Assembly: GCA_029168955.1 (NCBI GenBank)
Contig: JAPDOI010001166.1
Location: 1-64,000 of the forward strand
Length of the DNA stretch: 64,000 bases
Source of the DNA: Aplectana chamaeleonis
Lineage: Eukaryota; Nematoda; Chromadorea; Rhabditida; Cosmocercidae
Direction of reading: 5' to 3'
Position 1 is the stretch's first letter. Every line of letters starts with the position of its first letter. Of the stretch, positions 58,201 through 60,845 are shown piece after piece. A program made the position numbers and the translations under genes. The notes below the pieces were generated by a model, which searched no databases, was not told the DNA's origin, and worked only from the letters and a program-made list of their open reading frames with translations.

Positions 58201-58453
58201 GGGCGGACGGGGAGGGAAACTCGCGCTCATTTCGGCTGACAGTCCGTCGTCGTCGTTAGGAGAAGTCAAAGAGGAAAAGAAGCTAGTAGTGAGACTGACA
58301 GAGAACAATAGCTGAAAGGAGATTCACCTCCAAGTAGGGAACGCAGTCATGGAACGGATAGTCGCGAATCACTCGGTCTTCTAGCAGAAACTTGCCAGCT
58401 CGGCCGTCGCACGGCGGAAGGAATAGGCCGTAGTTGAAAGCCTGCGGAAGCGC
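1102..58453 (-). CDS. shn-1: Shank-family postsynaptic scaffold protein, 25 located exons, 5' end missing
   Basis: Shank proteins are cytoplasmic scaffolds of the postsynaptic density that join receptor/adaptor complexes to the actin cytoskeleton. I joined 25 minus-strand exons by GT-AG sites, phase and homology recalled from the Shank family: 58328-58453, 57812-57883, 52874-52975, 52713-52820, 49091-49234, 44185-44259, 37713-37828, 30721-30866, 30378-30517, 29584-29761, 29424-29531, 29264-29364, 29148-29211, 27039-27212, 26435-26613, 26232-26345, 25872-26164, 16842-16972, 16623-16774, 16389-16534, 16203-16307, 15984-16134, 15716-15857, 4489-4569, 1102-1259. Total 3306 nt, 1101 residues plus TAA. 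Order: end of N-terminal ubiquitin-like fold (1-66), ankyrin repeats (about 67-290), linker without SH3 (297-380), PDZ (about 383-475), Ser/Pro-rich region (500-1030), SAM (about 1036-1095). Lack of SH3 fits the nematode orthologue. The first exon(s) are not identified. Only the donor of the exon at 27212 is uncertain. Confidence 0.95.
3090..3440. repeat. GTTC/GAAATTTCGTTCG-type simple tandem repeat
   Basis: Roughly 350 bp made of imperfect repeats of GTTCGTTCGAAATTTC. The open frames across it are rich in S/F/R/N and are an artefact of the simple sequence. Confidence 0.8.
3468..4247. mobile_element. 780-bp foldback (long inverted repeat) element, copy 1
   Basis: The left end GATACAATACCCGCGCTAAG has its reverse complement at the right end, and the inversion continues inward (TTTTGTAAAAACGGGGAGCA at both ends; CGCGCGGCAAGGTGCGGCGA against its partner near 4000) almost to the centre near 3890. 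A second copy lies at about 39395-40177. No transposase seen, so it is non-autonomous. Confidence 0.85.
4489..4569 (-). CDS. shn-1: Shank exon 24: first half of SAM domain
   Basis: Residues 1023-1049, phase 1 to 1, acceptor cttttttcag and donor gttagt. It encodes SFERKVLLK then WTCADARQWLISLG, the Trp-starting first SAM helices. It is only 81 nt and 11 kb from its neighbour. The joined codon GGA reads straight into the rest of the SAM in exon 25. Confidence 0.92.
5235..5493. mobile_element. 259-bp palindromic foldback element
   Basis: TTATCTTGAATTGCACAAAA at the left is the inverse of the right end, and the match extends through GGACGTACAC/GTGTACGTCC and ACCCGGGT/ACCCGGGT toward a centre near 5360. 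It carries no coding sequence. Confidence 0.85.
5820..6800. repeat. GC-rich dispersed repeat (GCGCGGCGCC type)
   Basis: Two GC-rich blocks (about 5820-6060 and 6560-6800) in otherwise AT-rich DNA. The second carries CGGACAGCGCCGCGCTGGGG, inverted relative to 9536-9560, and the first shares a CGCCGCGCCGC segment and CCTAAACG-type end with 9590-9660 in inverted orientation. Probably pieces of one repeat family. Confidence 0.6.
7300..7454 (+). CDS. Possible short exon or gene fragment, unrecognised
   Basis: After a plausible acceptor (ttcgcaaaacag, ending near 7311) the plus strand reads TLHSILDSDLVTKNVQHIV, then STVRDEENSVPVYAYTSEA, to a TGA at 7452-7454. The composition looks coding, but I recognise no family, see no start codon with context, and no partner exon. 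It lies antisense inside a Shank intron and may be a remnant of a mobile element. Confidence 0.2.
8100..8200 (+). repeat. tRNA-like (SINE-like) fragment
   Basis: GGGGGCGTAGCTTAGTCGAT resembles a tRNA 5' end with an A box (TAGCTTAGTCG), followed by a weak B-box-like GGTTCTGCTTGACTC. It does not fold as a complete tRNA. Confidence 0.25.
8388..8882. mobile_element. MITE, family B, copy 1 (TTTAAA-ended)
   Basis: Starts TTTAAAGGCACTGTTCGCGA and ends with its inverse. The interior (GAGTTATGGTCCCTCAAAA, GGTGCACGAGTTGTCCGAGG) matches the copy at 57095-57588. About 495 bp, no transposase. Confidence 0.85.
9430..9660. repeat. GC-rich dispersed repeat, inverted copy
   Basis: Contains CAGCGCGGCGCCGTTGAA (inverse of about 6730) and CAGCGCGGCGCTGTCCGAAT (inverse of about 6575), then CGGCGGAAGTATAAACGACC like the block near 5870. 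Open frames here are Arg/Ala-rich artefacts. Confidence 0.6.
9771..9918. repeat. 148-bp inverted repeat
   Basis: CAGGGGCTCTCTACACACCG is inverted against CGGTGAGTAGACAGCCCCTG, with further pairing (GAGGAGTTGCCCC against a GACAACTCCTCC segment). A small foldback element or a hairpin-forming remnant. Confidence 0.6.
10008..10502. mobile_element. MITE, family A, copy 1
   Basis: TTTAAAGGCACAGGACACCC at the left pairs with GGGTGTACTGTGCTTTAA at the right. The interior (GAGTTGTCTCAG, GGGGGTCGGGCCTGTGGTGG) is shared with 11367-11859 and 33582-34073. The 88-codon minus frame inside is conserved only because the DNA is; I do not call it a gene. Confidence 0.88.
10497..10983. mobile_element. MITE, family C, copy 1, abutting family A
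   Basis: Begins at the shared CTTTAAAG of the preceding MITE (AAAGCCACGGTCCAAGCTCA) and ends GACTGTGCCTTTAAAGG. Related to 56127-56612 and, more loosely, 31610-32075. Confidence 0.75.
11367..11859. mobile_element. MITE, family A, copy 2
   Basis: CCTTAAAGGCACAGGACACC at the left and GGGTGTACTGTGCCTTCAAG at the right. Near-identical interior to copy 1, 1.36 kb away in the same orientation. Confidence 0.88.
12672..13430. mobile_element. Inner inverted-repeat element with transposase-like fragment
   Basis: Arms 12672-12774 and 13330-13430 are inverted copies (GGTAGAAATCTAATGTCATG and TCACGCATTACATGG in both). The interior holds the fragment at 13180-13325. About 0.76 kb, embedded in the 12104-15262 unit. 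Confidence 0.7.
13180..13325 (+). pseudogene. Transposase-like protein fragment
   Basis: The frame reads SATTGSLTVMPLIFKSGKV, then GEMLFVQLPEPGGRFPLKGVF. The strongly patterned hydrophobic core and the position inside an inverted-repeat element suggest part of a DNA-transposon DDE-type protein. Family not assigned. No start and truncated both sides. Confidence 0.4.
13640..14690 (+). pseudogene. Non-LTR retrotransposon RT remnant (CR1/Jockey-like)
   Basis: VLGPLLFNIFLHDLP and KMFADDVKMYVSY are RT motifs 4 and 5 (FADD catalytic box), followed by WQLKLSLTKN and then, in another frame from 13885, VVKYLGILVDENLSFDMHI. Further frame changes at about 14050 and 14290 continue the thumb/C-terminal part (ELLKDRRSAFDLVLLEKMW). 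The N-terminal endonuclease and first RT motifs are absent. Broken by several frameshifts. Confidence 0.8.
15085..15115 (+). repeat. TAAA-type 3' tail of the non-LTR remnant
   Basis: ATAAATAAATAAATAAATAT lies about 0.4 kb after the RT remnant. Short microsatellite tails like this end CR1/Jockey-group elements. Confidence 0.5.
15716..15857 (-). CDS. shn-1: Shank exon 23: Ser-rich acidic linker
   Basis: Residues 976-1022 plus one base, phase 0 to 1, acceptor gtcgtttag and donor gtaaga. SVSSTLSTLSGCSSESRP, then PPVDYDDPDSGTGGSDSDMQ. An 11-kb intron follows. Confidence 0.9.
15984..16134 (-). CDS. shn-1: Shank exon 22: linker before SAM
   Basis: Residues 925-975, phase 2 to 0, acceptor ctatctag and donor gtaagc. 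It encodes YTSSRTSLEPSEYGEERPHF and then an Asn/Asp/Arg-rich stretch ending KNIDN. No domain recognised. Confidence 0.9.
16203..16307 (-). CDS. shn-1: Shank exon 21: RFGGLSLRESVRE segment
   Basis: Residues 890-924 plus two bases, phase 2 to 2, acceptor tcgtttcag. RFGGLSLRESVRETV and KDPKQHSPPGIANKK. The donor gtctgt after AGCGG is chosen because it keeps phase with exon 22. A gtgaaa four bases on is out of phase. Confidence 0.88.
16389..16534 (-). CDS. shn-1: Shank exon 20: FHTDL basic helix
   Basis: Residues 842-889 plus two bases, phase 0 to 2, acceptor ccgctttag and donor gtaagc. FHTDLRNALAKRRSKV, then an acidic tail (EQDDEDKSD). Such amphipathic basic helices follow the proline region in Shanks. 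Confidence 0.92.
16623..16774 (-). CDS. shn-1: Shank exon 19: second octaproline and WH2-like motif
   Basis: Residues 791-841, phase 1 to 0, acceptor ttcgttacag and donor gtattt. SFVPPPPPPPPLNLLK is followed by GISVEALRSVSLKKAE. The LR-V-LKK pattern resembles an actin-binding WH2 motif; that reading is inference. Confidence 0.92.
16842..16972 (-). CDS. shn-1: Shank exon 18: SH3-ligand-like proline motif
   Basis: Residues 747-790 plus one base, phase 2 to 1, acceptor tatattgcag and donor gtgacg. HVIVPPIHESKPPPLPKS has a KPPPLPK core resembling the cortactin/SH3-type proline ligand of other Shanks (inference). Its phase matches exon 17 across the array intron. Confidence 0.92.
17264..17337. 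repeat. AACGGC-rich repeat, left copy
   Basis: ATTTCGGCAAACGGCAACGG then GCAAACCCCAAAAACGACCG, just inside the CAGGGGTGTGCGG end. A near-identical direct copy is at 25523-25592. Confidence 0.85.
18236..18289. repeat. Strong GC-rich hairpin
   Basis: GCCCCACCCACTTCCT pairs perfectly with AGGAAGTGGGTGGGGC across a 10-nt loop. A 16-bp stem, no gene context apart from the intron. Confidence 0.75.
18591..18661 (+). pseudogene. Decayed tRNA-like sequence (SINE head or tRNA pseudogene)
   Basis: 71 nt with a possible acceptor stem GCTTCGG/CGGAGGC (one mismatch), D stem GTGC/GCGC, A-box-like TAGTGCAGTGCG and B-box-like GGTTCAATCTC. The anticodon arm is irregular, a GGA anticodon is possible, and the T stem has a mismatch. 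Unlikely to be a working tRNA. Confidence 0.35.
19018..19870. mobile_element. Inverted-repeat unit with doubled subterminal repeat
   Basis: The left arm (19018-19330) contains two tandem copies, about 120 bp apart, of a block with AAAAAGGGGTCTTCCAAGCA and TTTGGTTGGCGTCAGAAACG. The right arm (about 19565-19870) holds the same pair inverted. TTTTCCTGGCCGATACTTCT also occurs in both arms. The central 230 bp is unique. It stops 120 bp short of the 42-bp array. Confidence 0.8.
19990..25038. repeat. 42-bp minisatellite, about 120 units, each with a CRE palindrome
   Basis: Each unit carries the 16-bp perfect palindrome CTGATGACGTCATCAG, which includes the CREB/ATF octamer TGACGTCA, then ATGCCCTATGTACTTTACAT and a GACAYC joint. 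Period 42 holds for almost 5 kb with only a few indels (23157, 23900) and divergent units (22720, edges). Main variants: C/T in the joint, and TTCTTT for TACTTT. Because 42 is 14 codons and the unit lacks stops, frames stay open on both strands for kilobases; these are not genes. Confidence 0.97.
25068..25146. repeat. GGGACGA heptamer microsatellite
   Basis: About ten imperfect GGGACGA/GGAACGA units start 30 bp after the 42-bp array ends. Confidence 0.85.
25523..25603. repeat. AACGGC-rich repeat, right copy, with hAT-like end
   Basis: AATTCGGCAAACGGCAACGG then CAAACCCCAAAAATGGCCGG, ending CCGCACACCCCTG. Direct copy of 17264-17337. Flanked outside by ATCGAAAA. Confidence 0.85.
25872..26164 (-). 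CDS. shn-1: Shank exon 17: Ser-rich and octaproline region
   Basis: Residues 650-746 plus two bases, phase 0 to 2, acceptor caacttacag and donor gttcgt. NSIYGSPMKTYSSSPDIPR, an acidic Ser/Thr tract, and RPFRPTFRPK followed by eight prolines, a candidate profilin/EVH1/SH3 ligand. I saw no clear PPxxF Homer motif. The 8.9-kb array intron follows. Confidence 0.92.
26232..26345 (-). CDS. shn-1: Shank exon 16: basic Ser/Pro segment
   Basis: Residues 612-649, phase 0 to 0, acceptor cccgctttag and donor gtcaga. KKYNSVSDMKRRKQRAAPS resembles the SVSDM-basic segment in the middle of animal Shanks. It ends QRSYDCQ. Confidence 0.9.
26435..26613 (-). CDS. shn-1: Shank exon 15: linker region
   Basis: About residues 552-611, entered in phase 1 at gtttatatttag and left in phase 0 at gtgagc. 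GNEDYYAPGQLRSAYGE and RRISAAELENLMIRQGERQN are visible. The second segment is a likely short helix. No named domain recognised. Confidence 0.88.
27039..27212 (-). CDS. shn-1: Shank exon 14: start of Pro-rich region (3' boundary uncertain)
   Basis: About residues 494-551. Entry is in phase 1 at gaacatgtag, giving VKSALAVGGGTFVAPPAPP and then TRHPSTSLSLRGSQSLYGF. Exon 15 must be entered in phase 1, so I chose the donor gtacag after AACG (low end 27039). Other GT sites fit too: gtcctt upstream and gtcgcg downstream are both phase 1. The gtacat at 26991 leaves phase 0 and would break the frame. Confidence 0.75.
27213..29147 (-). other. 1.9-kb Shank intron
   Basis: Contains a 132-bp palindrome (27888-28019) and a run of 14 C (28754-28767). 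No gene recognised in the remainder. Confidence 0.7.
27888..28019. mobile_element. 132-bp palindromic element
   Basis: GTAGGGGTAGCTCCGC pairs with GCGGGGCTACACCTAC, and GATCGTCCGATAAACGGA with TCCATTTATCGGGCGAT. The centre is near 27950. Non-coding foldback. Confidence 0.75.
29148..29211 (-). CDS. shn-1: Shank exon 13: end of PDZ
   Basis: Residues 473-493 plus one base, phase 0 to 1, acceptor agatttcag and donor gtgagt. VITVDPSLPM is the last PDZ strand and exit. A 52-bp intron separates it from exon 12. Confidence 0.9.
29264..29364 (-). CDS. shn-1: Shank exon 12: PDZ C-terminal half
   Basis: Residues 439-472, phase 1 to 0. DYLLEIDGIDV is followed by SHEQVVHLIQQAGATITLK. The His in SHEQ is at the start of helix alpha-B, the position that gives class I (S/T-x-hydrophobic) ligand preference. 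The acceptor is ttgttaag rather than cag, a weaker but normal site. Donor gtcagt. Confidence 0.94.
29424..29531 (-). CDS. shn-1: Shank exon 11: PDZ core
   Basis: Residues 403-438 plus one base, phase 1 to 1, acceptor ctgctacag and donor gtttgt. FEPSPLSPALQFFEGVD and MAMRAGLRPG form the PDZ beta-C/beta-D region and the conserved AGL-pG turn. The insert between beta-B and beta-C is characteristic of Shank PDZs. Confidence 0.95.
29584..29761 (-). CDS. shn-1: Shank exon 10: linker and first PDZ strands
   Basis: Residues 344-402 plus one base, phase 0 to 1, acceptor gtacttacttcag and donor gtgagt. After a Ser/Pro stretch it encodes RILVIPR and GPKGFGFILRGAK. GFGF is the carboxylate-binding loop of the PDZ and LRGAK is typical of Shank. 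Confidence 0.95.
29863..30355. mobile_element. MITE, family E, copy 1, filling the intron between exons 9 and 10
   Basis: TTTAAAGGCAGTGTTCACGA at the left and CATCGTGAACACGGCCTTTAA at the right (inverse). The interior has ACCGTGAACATGTTCATCCA, shared with 56607-57100. It makes up 493 of the 616 intron bases and ends 22 bp from the exon 9 donor. Confidence 0.85.
30378..30517 (-). CDS. shn-1: Shank exon 9: ankyrin-to-PDZ linker
   Basis: Residues 297-343, phase 1 to 0, acceptor gtcttttcag and donor gtgaga. VPYRGTPQYSTRRRL is the conserved post-ankyrin Shank motif. The rest is basic and Ser-rich. Vertebrate Shanks carry an SH3 domain after this point; here the linker runs straight to the PDZ. 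Confidence 0.92.
30721..30866 (-). CDS. shn-1: Shank exon 8: last ankyrin repeats
   Basis: Residues 248-296 plus one base, acceptor ctatttcag and donor gtatgt. CARVLLFRGANHLAVNKQGQ and AALHVAHIVGSTAVADIIASH complete the ankyrin block. It ends in phase 1 in the linker. Confidence 0.94.
31070..31607. mobile_element. MITE, family D, copy 1
   Basis: TAAAGGCAGTGGTCACGAAG at the left and GGTCGCGACCACTGCC at the right. The interior GTTGTCGAAAAAACTACAAA and AATCATCGACATTCAG are shared with the copies at 32793 and 35006. Confidence 0.88.
31610..32075. mobile_element. Family C-like MITE, degraded
   Basis: Starts TTTTAAGAGCACAGTTGAACC and ends GAGGCTGGACTGTGCCTCC. It has the GAGACAACTCGTCCACG and GGCCATAACTCCG blocks seen in families A, B and C. 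It follows directly on the family D copy. Confidence 0.6.
32793..33337. mobile_element. MITE, family D, copy 2
   Basis: TTAAAGGCAGTGGTCACGAT at the left and ATCGCAACCACTGTCTTTAA at the right. Same orientation and interior as copy 1, with many shared 20-mers. Confidence 0.88.
33582..34073. mobile_element. MITE, family A, copy 3 (inverted)
   Basis: CTTAAAGGCACAGTACACCC at the left and GGGTGTTCTGTGCCTTCAAAG at the right, in opposite orientation to the copies at 10008 and 11367. A family E fragment (AGTGTTCACGATGGTATTC to about 34255) abuts its right end. Confidence 0.88.
34345..34580. repeat. Direct repeat, period about 139 bp, two copies
   Basis: CAATCGCCTGGGGTTCGTAT and CAATCGCCCGGGGTTCGTGT, each followed by AGATCAAAGAGG and GGCCCGCCCCGGTATGGC. 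A short tandem duplication. Confidence 0.75.
35006..35562. mobile_element. MITE, family D, copy 3 (inverted)
   Basis: CTTAAAGGCAGTGGTCGCGA at the left and CATCGTGACCACTGCCTTTA at the right. The interior is the reverse complement of copies 1 and 2. Confidence 0.88.
37713..37828 (-). CDS. shn-1: Shank exon 7: ankyrin repeats
   Basis: Residues 210-247 plus two bases of codon 248, acceptor ttgttacag and donor gtaatg. ACKNGLVKHLEHLLFYGA and NGNTPLHVC are ankyrin helices and a turn. Arg 248 (CG|A) is split across the 6.8-kb intron that follows. Confidence 0.94.
38434..38688. mobile_element. 255-bp palindromic element
   Basis: ACAGTTCAC...GTGAACTGT ends with CTGCCGTTCAGTCCGCAAAG paired to its inverse, running to GGGATCACCCGGG (two tandem copies on the left arm, one on the right) at the centre. 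Non-coding. Confidence 0.85.
39395..40177. mobile_element. 780-bp foldback element, copy 2
   Basis: AAGTTTTGTAAAACGGGGAG at the left, GGTATTGTAC at the right end, and the CGCGCGGCAA block in both arms. Same architecture as 3468-4247 but the left end is shorter (starts at AATAAGTTTTG). Confidence 0.85.
40370..40490 (-). CDS. Possible small ORF nested in a Shank intron, unrecognised
   Basis: After ATG the minus strand reads SPESVRIDLCPKVELETMG and then GALSQENISRAFKRVVRWV to TAA. Upstream, ATGCGCGGTCGCTGG... ends at a good donor (gtaagc near 40525) and cagcgcag lies before this ORF. It could be an alternative exon, a nested gene or part of a repeat. The flanking 40620-40700 sequence resembles 1920-1990, which favours a repeat. 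Confidence 0.2.
41558..42014. mobile_element. MITE, family G, copy 1
   Basis: ATAAAAGGCAGTGTCCACGA at the left and TCGTGGACACTGCCTTC at the right. The interior has further inverted blocks (GCTCATGGCAGCAG, AAATAGC). About 457 bp. Confidence 0.8.
42392..43101. mobile_element. Mariner-derived foldback: two inverted transposase 3' ends
   Basis: TIR GATGCAAAAGTTTCCGGACT at both ends, each next to a TA dinucleotide. Both arms read inward from the end as the C-terminal part of a mariner transposase: APSDYHLFRSIHHFL and QFTNDDEVKMALEEYFDSK on the minus strand of the left arm, with corresponding sequence on the plus strand of the right arm (TNDDEVKMTLEEYFDSEQ). The DNA-binding domain and first catalytic residues are absent, so it is immobile on its own. 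Confidence 0.88.
43288..43420. repeat. 133-bp palindrome
   Basis: GGCATGCATGAATGCGGC and GCCGCATTCATGCATAGC at the ends, ACGTGCACGC/GGTGCACGCG inside, centre CTTGAATTCAAG near 43355. Confidence 0.8.
44185..44259 (-). CDS. shn-1: Shank exon 6: ankyrin repeat
   Basis: Residues 185-209, phase 0 to 0, acceptor tttatttcag and donor gtactt. VAEMLLREAADIGVTD and HGNHEIHQ correspond to the Shank segment in which the usual TPLH is replaced by an EIHQ motif. Confidence 0.92.
45385..45765. repeat. Second, unrelated 42-bp VNTR, about 8-9 units
   Basis: CAGTGGGAGTGCGCTGGACG and variants recur at 45427, 45469, 45511, 45553, 45595, 45636 and 45678. GGACGCCGG and GTGTGCGGGACCCCAGTGG recur within each unit. 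GC-rich, with open frames on both strands because the period is 14 codons. Confidence 0.9.
46021..46058. repeat. Perfect 16-bp stem hairpin
   Basis: CACGTCCTATTGTGTT and AACACAATAGGACGTG flank a 6-nt loop TATCGC. Shorter than a typical pre-miRNA, so probably the core of a small foldback. Confidence 0.85.
46170..46590. repeat. Imperfect inverted repeat about 420 bp long
   Basis: GAGGCACTCTGATATGGC near 46264 is inverted against a segment ending AGAGTGCCTC near 46505, and GACCTCGGC near 46215 against its counterpart near 46535. GC-rich arms with an AT-rich middle. Confidence 0.6.
47941..48212. mobile_element. 272-bp palindromic element
   Basis: GTGTGCCCGAATGAGAATGG at the left, CCATTCTCATTCGGACGCAC at the right, with GCGGCCGGCGTGCTTG and its inverse inside. 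Non-coding foldback. Confidence 0.8.
48299..48766. mobile_element. MITE, family G-like, copy 2
   Basis: TTAAAGGCAGCGTTCACGAT at the left and ATCGTGAACACTGCGTTTAA at the right. About 468 bp. Preceded directly by a GTTAAC-rich cluster. Confidence 0.8.
49091..49234 (-). CDS. shn-1: Shank exon 5: ankyrin repeat
   Basis: Residues 137-184, phase 0 to 0, acceptor ggtttcag and donor gtttga. TAMHKAAFLSSYENVKALL, ELGASPNYRD and GLTPLYYSML are consecutive ankyrin motifs in the order seen in Shank. Confidence 0.95.
49235..52712 (-). other. 3.5-kb Shank intron
   Basis: Holds the GC-rich tandem repeat at 50040-50490. The rest (49240-50000, 50530-52700) is AT-rich with no recognised element or gene. Confidence 0.7.
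50040..50490. repeat. GC-rich tandem repeat, three units (127-185 bp)
   Basis: GTAATCGATATTGCATCACC and its variants start at 50098, 50283 and 50410. TCGTCGCTGCGAGC and CGACTTCAACTCTGCAG recur. The first spacing has about 58 extra bp containing GTCGCCGAGCGTCGGCC. Confidence 0.85.
52713..52820 (-). CDS. shn-1: Shank exon 4: ankyrin repeat
   Basis: Residues 101-136, phase 0 to 0, acceptor atcttcag and donor gtgagt. GETPLTLAAGIPANRAVLV has the ankyrin TPL-AA core, and GGGAHIDFRNSEGQ is the typical Shank turn into the next repeat. Only a 53-bp intron separates it from exon 3. Confidence 0.94.
52874..52975 (-). CDS. shn-1: Shank exon 3: start of ankyrin repeats
   Basis: Residues 67-100, phase 0 to 0, acceptor tcgttttag and donor gtacta. 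LKKFMDYVQSKNAEKVEKL is the capping helix of the Shank ankyrin block, and GLDSNFHDAQ is the following turn. Confidence 0.93.
53938..54107. mobile_element. 170-bp palindrome, family K copy 1
   Basis: GGTAACGTCGGCATGGATCG is inverted at the right end, as are GAGACTTCGCG and GTTGGCGCCAACTC-type blocks. The centre is TGCTATAACATAGGTGC. A related palindrome is at 55511. Confidence 0.8.
54216..54835. mobile_element. MITE, family F, copy 1
   Basis: TTCAAAGGCATCGTACACGA at the left and TCGTGTACGATGCCTTTAA at the right. The interior TTGCGCGAAGAACGCAAGGA and GCACTATCGCCG blocks match 61308-61926. Confidence 0.88.
55511..55655. mobile_element. Palindrome, family K copy 2, inside a larger repeat
   Basis: TGGACCCTAGTGATACGT pairs with AAGTATCACTAGGATCCA, and the centre TGCTATAACATAGGTGCACC is shared with 53938-54107. 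The flanks (55240-55440 and 55655-55750) resemble 58880-59050 and 59155-59240. Confidence 0.7.
56127..57731. mobile_element. Chain of four abutting MITEs sharing TTTAAA joints
   Basis: Families C (56127-56612), E (56607-57100), B (57095-57588) and a short E-like unit (57583-57731) follow each other. Each joint (GTGCCTTTAAAGGCAGTG, CTGCCTTTAAAGGCAGTG, ACTGCCTTTAAGAGG) has a single TTTAA(A) serving as the right end of one and the left end of the next. Confidence 0.85.
57812..57883 (-). CDS. shn-1: Shank exon 2: end of N-terminal domain
   Basis: Residues 43-66, phase 0 to 0, acceptor tgctttcag and donor gtaagc. LKYKKRVYKML followed by LDEKHLKSLH matches the Shank segment just before ankyrin repeat 1. 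The 72-nt exon reads directly on from the LE that ends the previous exon. Confidence 0.92.
57884..58327 (-). other. 444-bp Shank intron
   Basis: No repeat recognised. A 160-codon plus-strand frame (57833-58315) runs across this intron and into exon 2, but it lacks any family resemblance and lies antisense to a conserved exon. Confidence 0.6.
58328..58453 (-). CDS. shn-1: Shank exon (located exon 1): N-terminal ubiquitin-like region
   Basis: Residues 1-42, entered and left in phase 0. The acceptor is a T-run followed by cag and the donor is gtgaat. FNYGLFLPPCDGRAGKFL and the ending VPYLE match the block that precedes the ankyrin repeats in animal Shanks. A second in-frame acceptor 12 nt downstream (ccgcag, before AFNYG) could shorten it by four codons. 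It starts mid-domain, so at least one upstream coding exon exists. Confidence 0.93.
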
Positions 58454-59235
58454 CTGAAAAAAAAATGGCGTTAGACAAAATAGAGAGACGAAATCTCAAG
58501 AAAACCGCAGGATTCACATGATTGACTGCGGATAAAGGAGGACAAACAAAATGTTTCCACTATTGTACAGGACGAGTTCGAAATGGGGAATTCTCATTAT
58601 CTCAGCAGACTATTGTTCTTTGAACTCAAAAAACCATATGGGAACTATCGAAAAAGATCAGCAGGGGGATCGCTGGTGACTCATTTGGATTGGGCCAAAG
58701 TATTTGAAGAAAGATTGTAGTTCTGAAAGGTTACGAGGCAGATCGAGCAGAATACGATAAAGGGCAGCATGCATGCTCAGAAATGATATCGATTTCCTGA
58801 CATAAATCGAAGGTTTGGAGCTAAAGTTTTGAAAACTGACCAAAAACTCGAAGAAAACGCAATGCGAATAGGAAAATAAAGGGCACTTTTGTATTGGAAT
58901 GGAAGTGGACAAGTAACACAGTAACACGCCAGCTCGGTTGAAATAGTGAAGCTAGCAACAAAATGGTTGAGATAGCGGAGCTATTGGGCTCTTACAGTCT
59001 GTACTAGAGCGCTTACGTTGTTGGGAGCATCAAAAACTAGCTAAAGTGAACGAATACGAGCAATCAATTCGGAGGAGTTTGTATTGAGGGGCGGGAACTG
59101 TAACGAATGTGGGCGGAGACTGTACGTTTTGTGCTTCTATATGGCTGGAACACGGTAATTTTGACCCGTTTTTGATGCTTGCACCGACGTGAGCGTTCTA
59201 CTAGGAGCTGTGCGACCCCATTAACGTGGCTATCC

Positions 59236-60138
59236 TCAGGCCGGAGCATTACGGGAAAATTCTGCCAGATTACGGAACGATTTTGCCCTCCTCTGGCTGT
59301 AATTTTACCATTTTCTGGCAGATTTTTCTCGTTTTCTGGCAGAATTTTTCCGAAATCTGTCAGATTTTTCCCATACTCTGGTCGGGATAGTACGGAAAAT
59401 TCTGCCAGATTACGCTGTCCGCCGAGTAAGCCGCCGCATTGCCCCGCGGTGGACGTATAAACCCGGCCTAAAGCTGAATATTGAAATCGGTGCCGTAATA
59501 TTCTATTCTTTGACGATTAAAGACATTAGGGAAAATCTAAAATAGTTCTTGTAAAAGGGGCGTGGTCCGTGGCGGTGACTGAAGAGATTTGGGCCCGGGT
59601 CGCTTATATCTCGCTCATTTGGAGGGATTGAGATCTCATATCTACTTTGCATGTATTACACAGGACGGTTCCACCACACAAATACTTCAAAATCTCAACA
59701 AAAAATCATGTATGAAGGAGTACTGTGCCTTTAAGACGGGCACAACGTGCGCCACATGGATCACATCCGCGTTCCGGCGTAATCCTCGACCGTTTTGCTA
59801 TGAAGTTTCCTGGAGTATAAGCCACGCTTCACCACTCTTTCTGAGTCCCGAAAAGATTTTGATCTTAAAACCTCATTCTTACTGACCTCAAAACCGCCGA
59901 TTTGGATGCCGAAGCCGTATTTCGTAGTCTGTCAGAATTCGCCATTTTTCTGACAGATTACGGGATAAGTGCGAAATATTAAGGAGAAATTTAGTGGTAA
60001 CTCTCTCGTAATCTGGCAGAATTAGCCAACACCAGAGATTAGTGTAAACTCTCTGGTAAAATGCTCGTAATCGGATGGTAATTGCACATTTACCACTGAT
60101 CACTCTAAAATTTCTGGTAATTTTCTGGTACCACACCG
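59236..60138. mobile_element. Candidate 0.9-kb DNA element with CTCAGGCCGG ends
   Basis: CTCAGGCCGG near 59236 and CCGGCCTGAG near 60135 are inverse 10-mers. Both ends are rich in CTGGCAGA/TCTGGTAA motifs (ATTCTGCCAGATTACG at the left; CTCGTAATCTGGCAGAATT at the right). The interior holds a family C-like piece (59460-59745). No target-site duplication seen. Confidence 0.5.
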
Positions 60139-60614
60139 GCCTGAGTCACCACAACTTTTGCGCGGCTGCATGTTGCCTTTTTGGATTTCCATGAGCTAAG
60201 GAGTTCTTATGGGAATCAAACGCACAAGGGTTGAGATTAGCAGTGGCCAAGCGTAGCATAATTCATGAAGAAAGGCCAGCCAAAAGACGATATTTTCAAA
60301 CGTTGTGCTTCTTTGTGCTCTAATAATACGAGGTCACATCTGATCAACCATATTTAGAGTGTATAACACTTCTGGAACTTCTTCAATGTGAAAGACACAA
60401 AAAGGGGCCCTCTTACTAGAGGCTGCTGTACCCGCACCCCCACGATTTGGAAAATTATTTTTTTCGTTGCTATCTGTACGTATGTGACTGTACATAAATA
60501 ATCCTTGCTCTACAAATTTCCTAAATGCCCCCTAAGAGACTCACAAAAGGGTGTTCTCACGACTTCGCGAAAAGGCAAACTCATCAAGGAATTTTCAGGG
60601 TGTTCAAGAGAATT

Positions 60615-60845
60615 TTTTTTAGATTTGGCTCACAGCATCTATCTGGCGGCTAATTAGGGCACTGAACACGAATGTGGGGTACGTTTCTCGCTATTATGAG
60701 GGTTACTGTAGGCTACGGTAGAAATAACACCCTTAGCTGCGTAGCCTATGCACCATAATATTTTAAAATTCGACAAATGAACCCCGAATTCGTGTTCGGC
60801 TTCCCAAAGTGAGCGTTCAGAGAAACTTTGAGCCAAATCTGGGAC
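60615..60845. repeat. 230-bp inverted repeat
   Basis: AGATTTGGCTCACAG and CACTGAACACGAATGTGGGG at the left are inverted as CCCCGAATTCGTGTTCGG and CTTTGAGCCAAATCT at the right, around a centre near 60730. Confidence 0.65.

Noticed and set aside
57833..58315. 160-codon plus-strand ORF
   Set aside because: It runs antisense through Shank exon 2 and its intron and shows no recognisable motif.
58658..58927. ALYRILLDLPRNLSE on the minus strand as the missing N-terminal Shank exon
   Set aside because: The sequence is suggestive of the Shank N-terminal region, but no donor in the right phase joins it to the exon at 58453.
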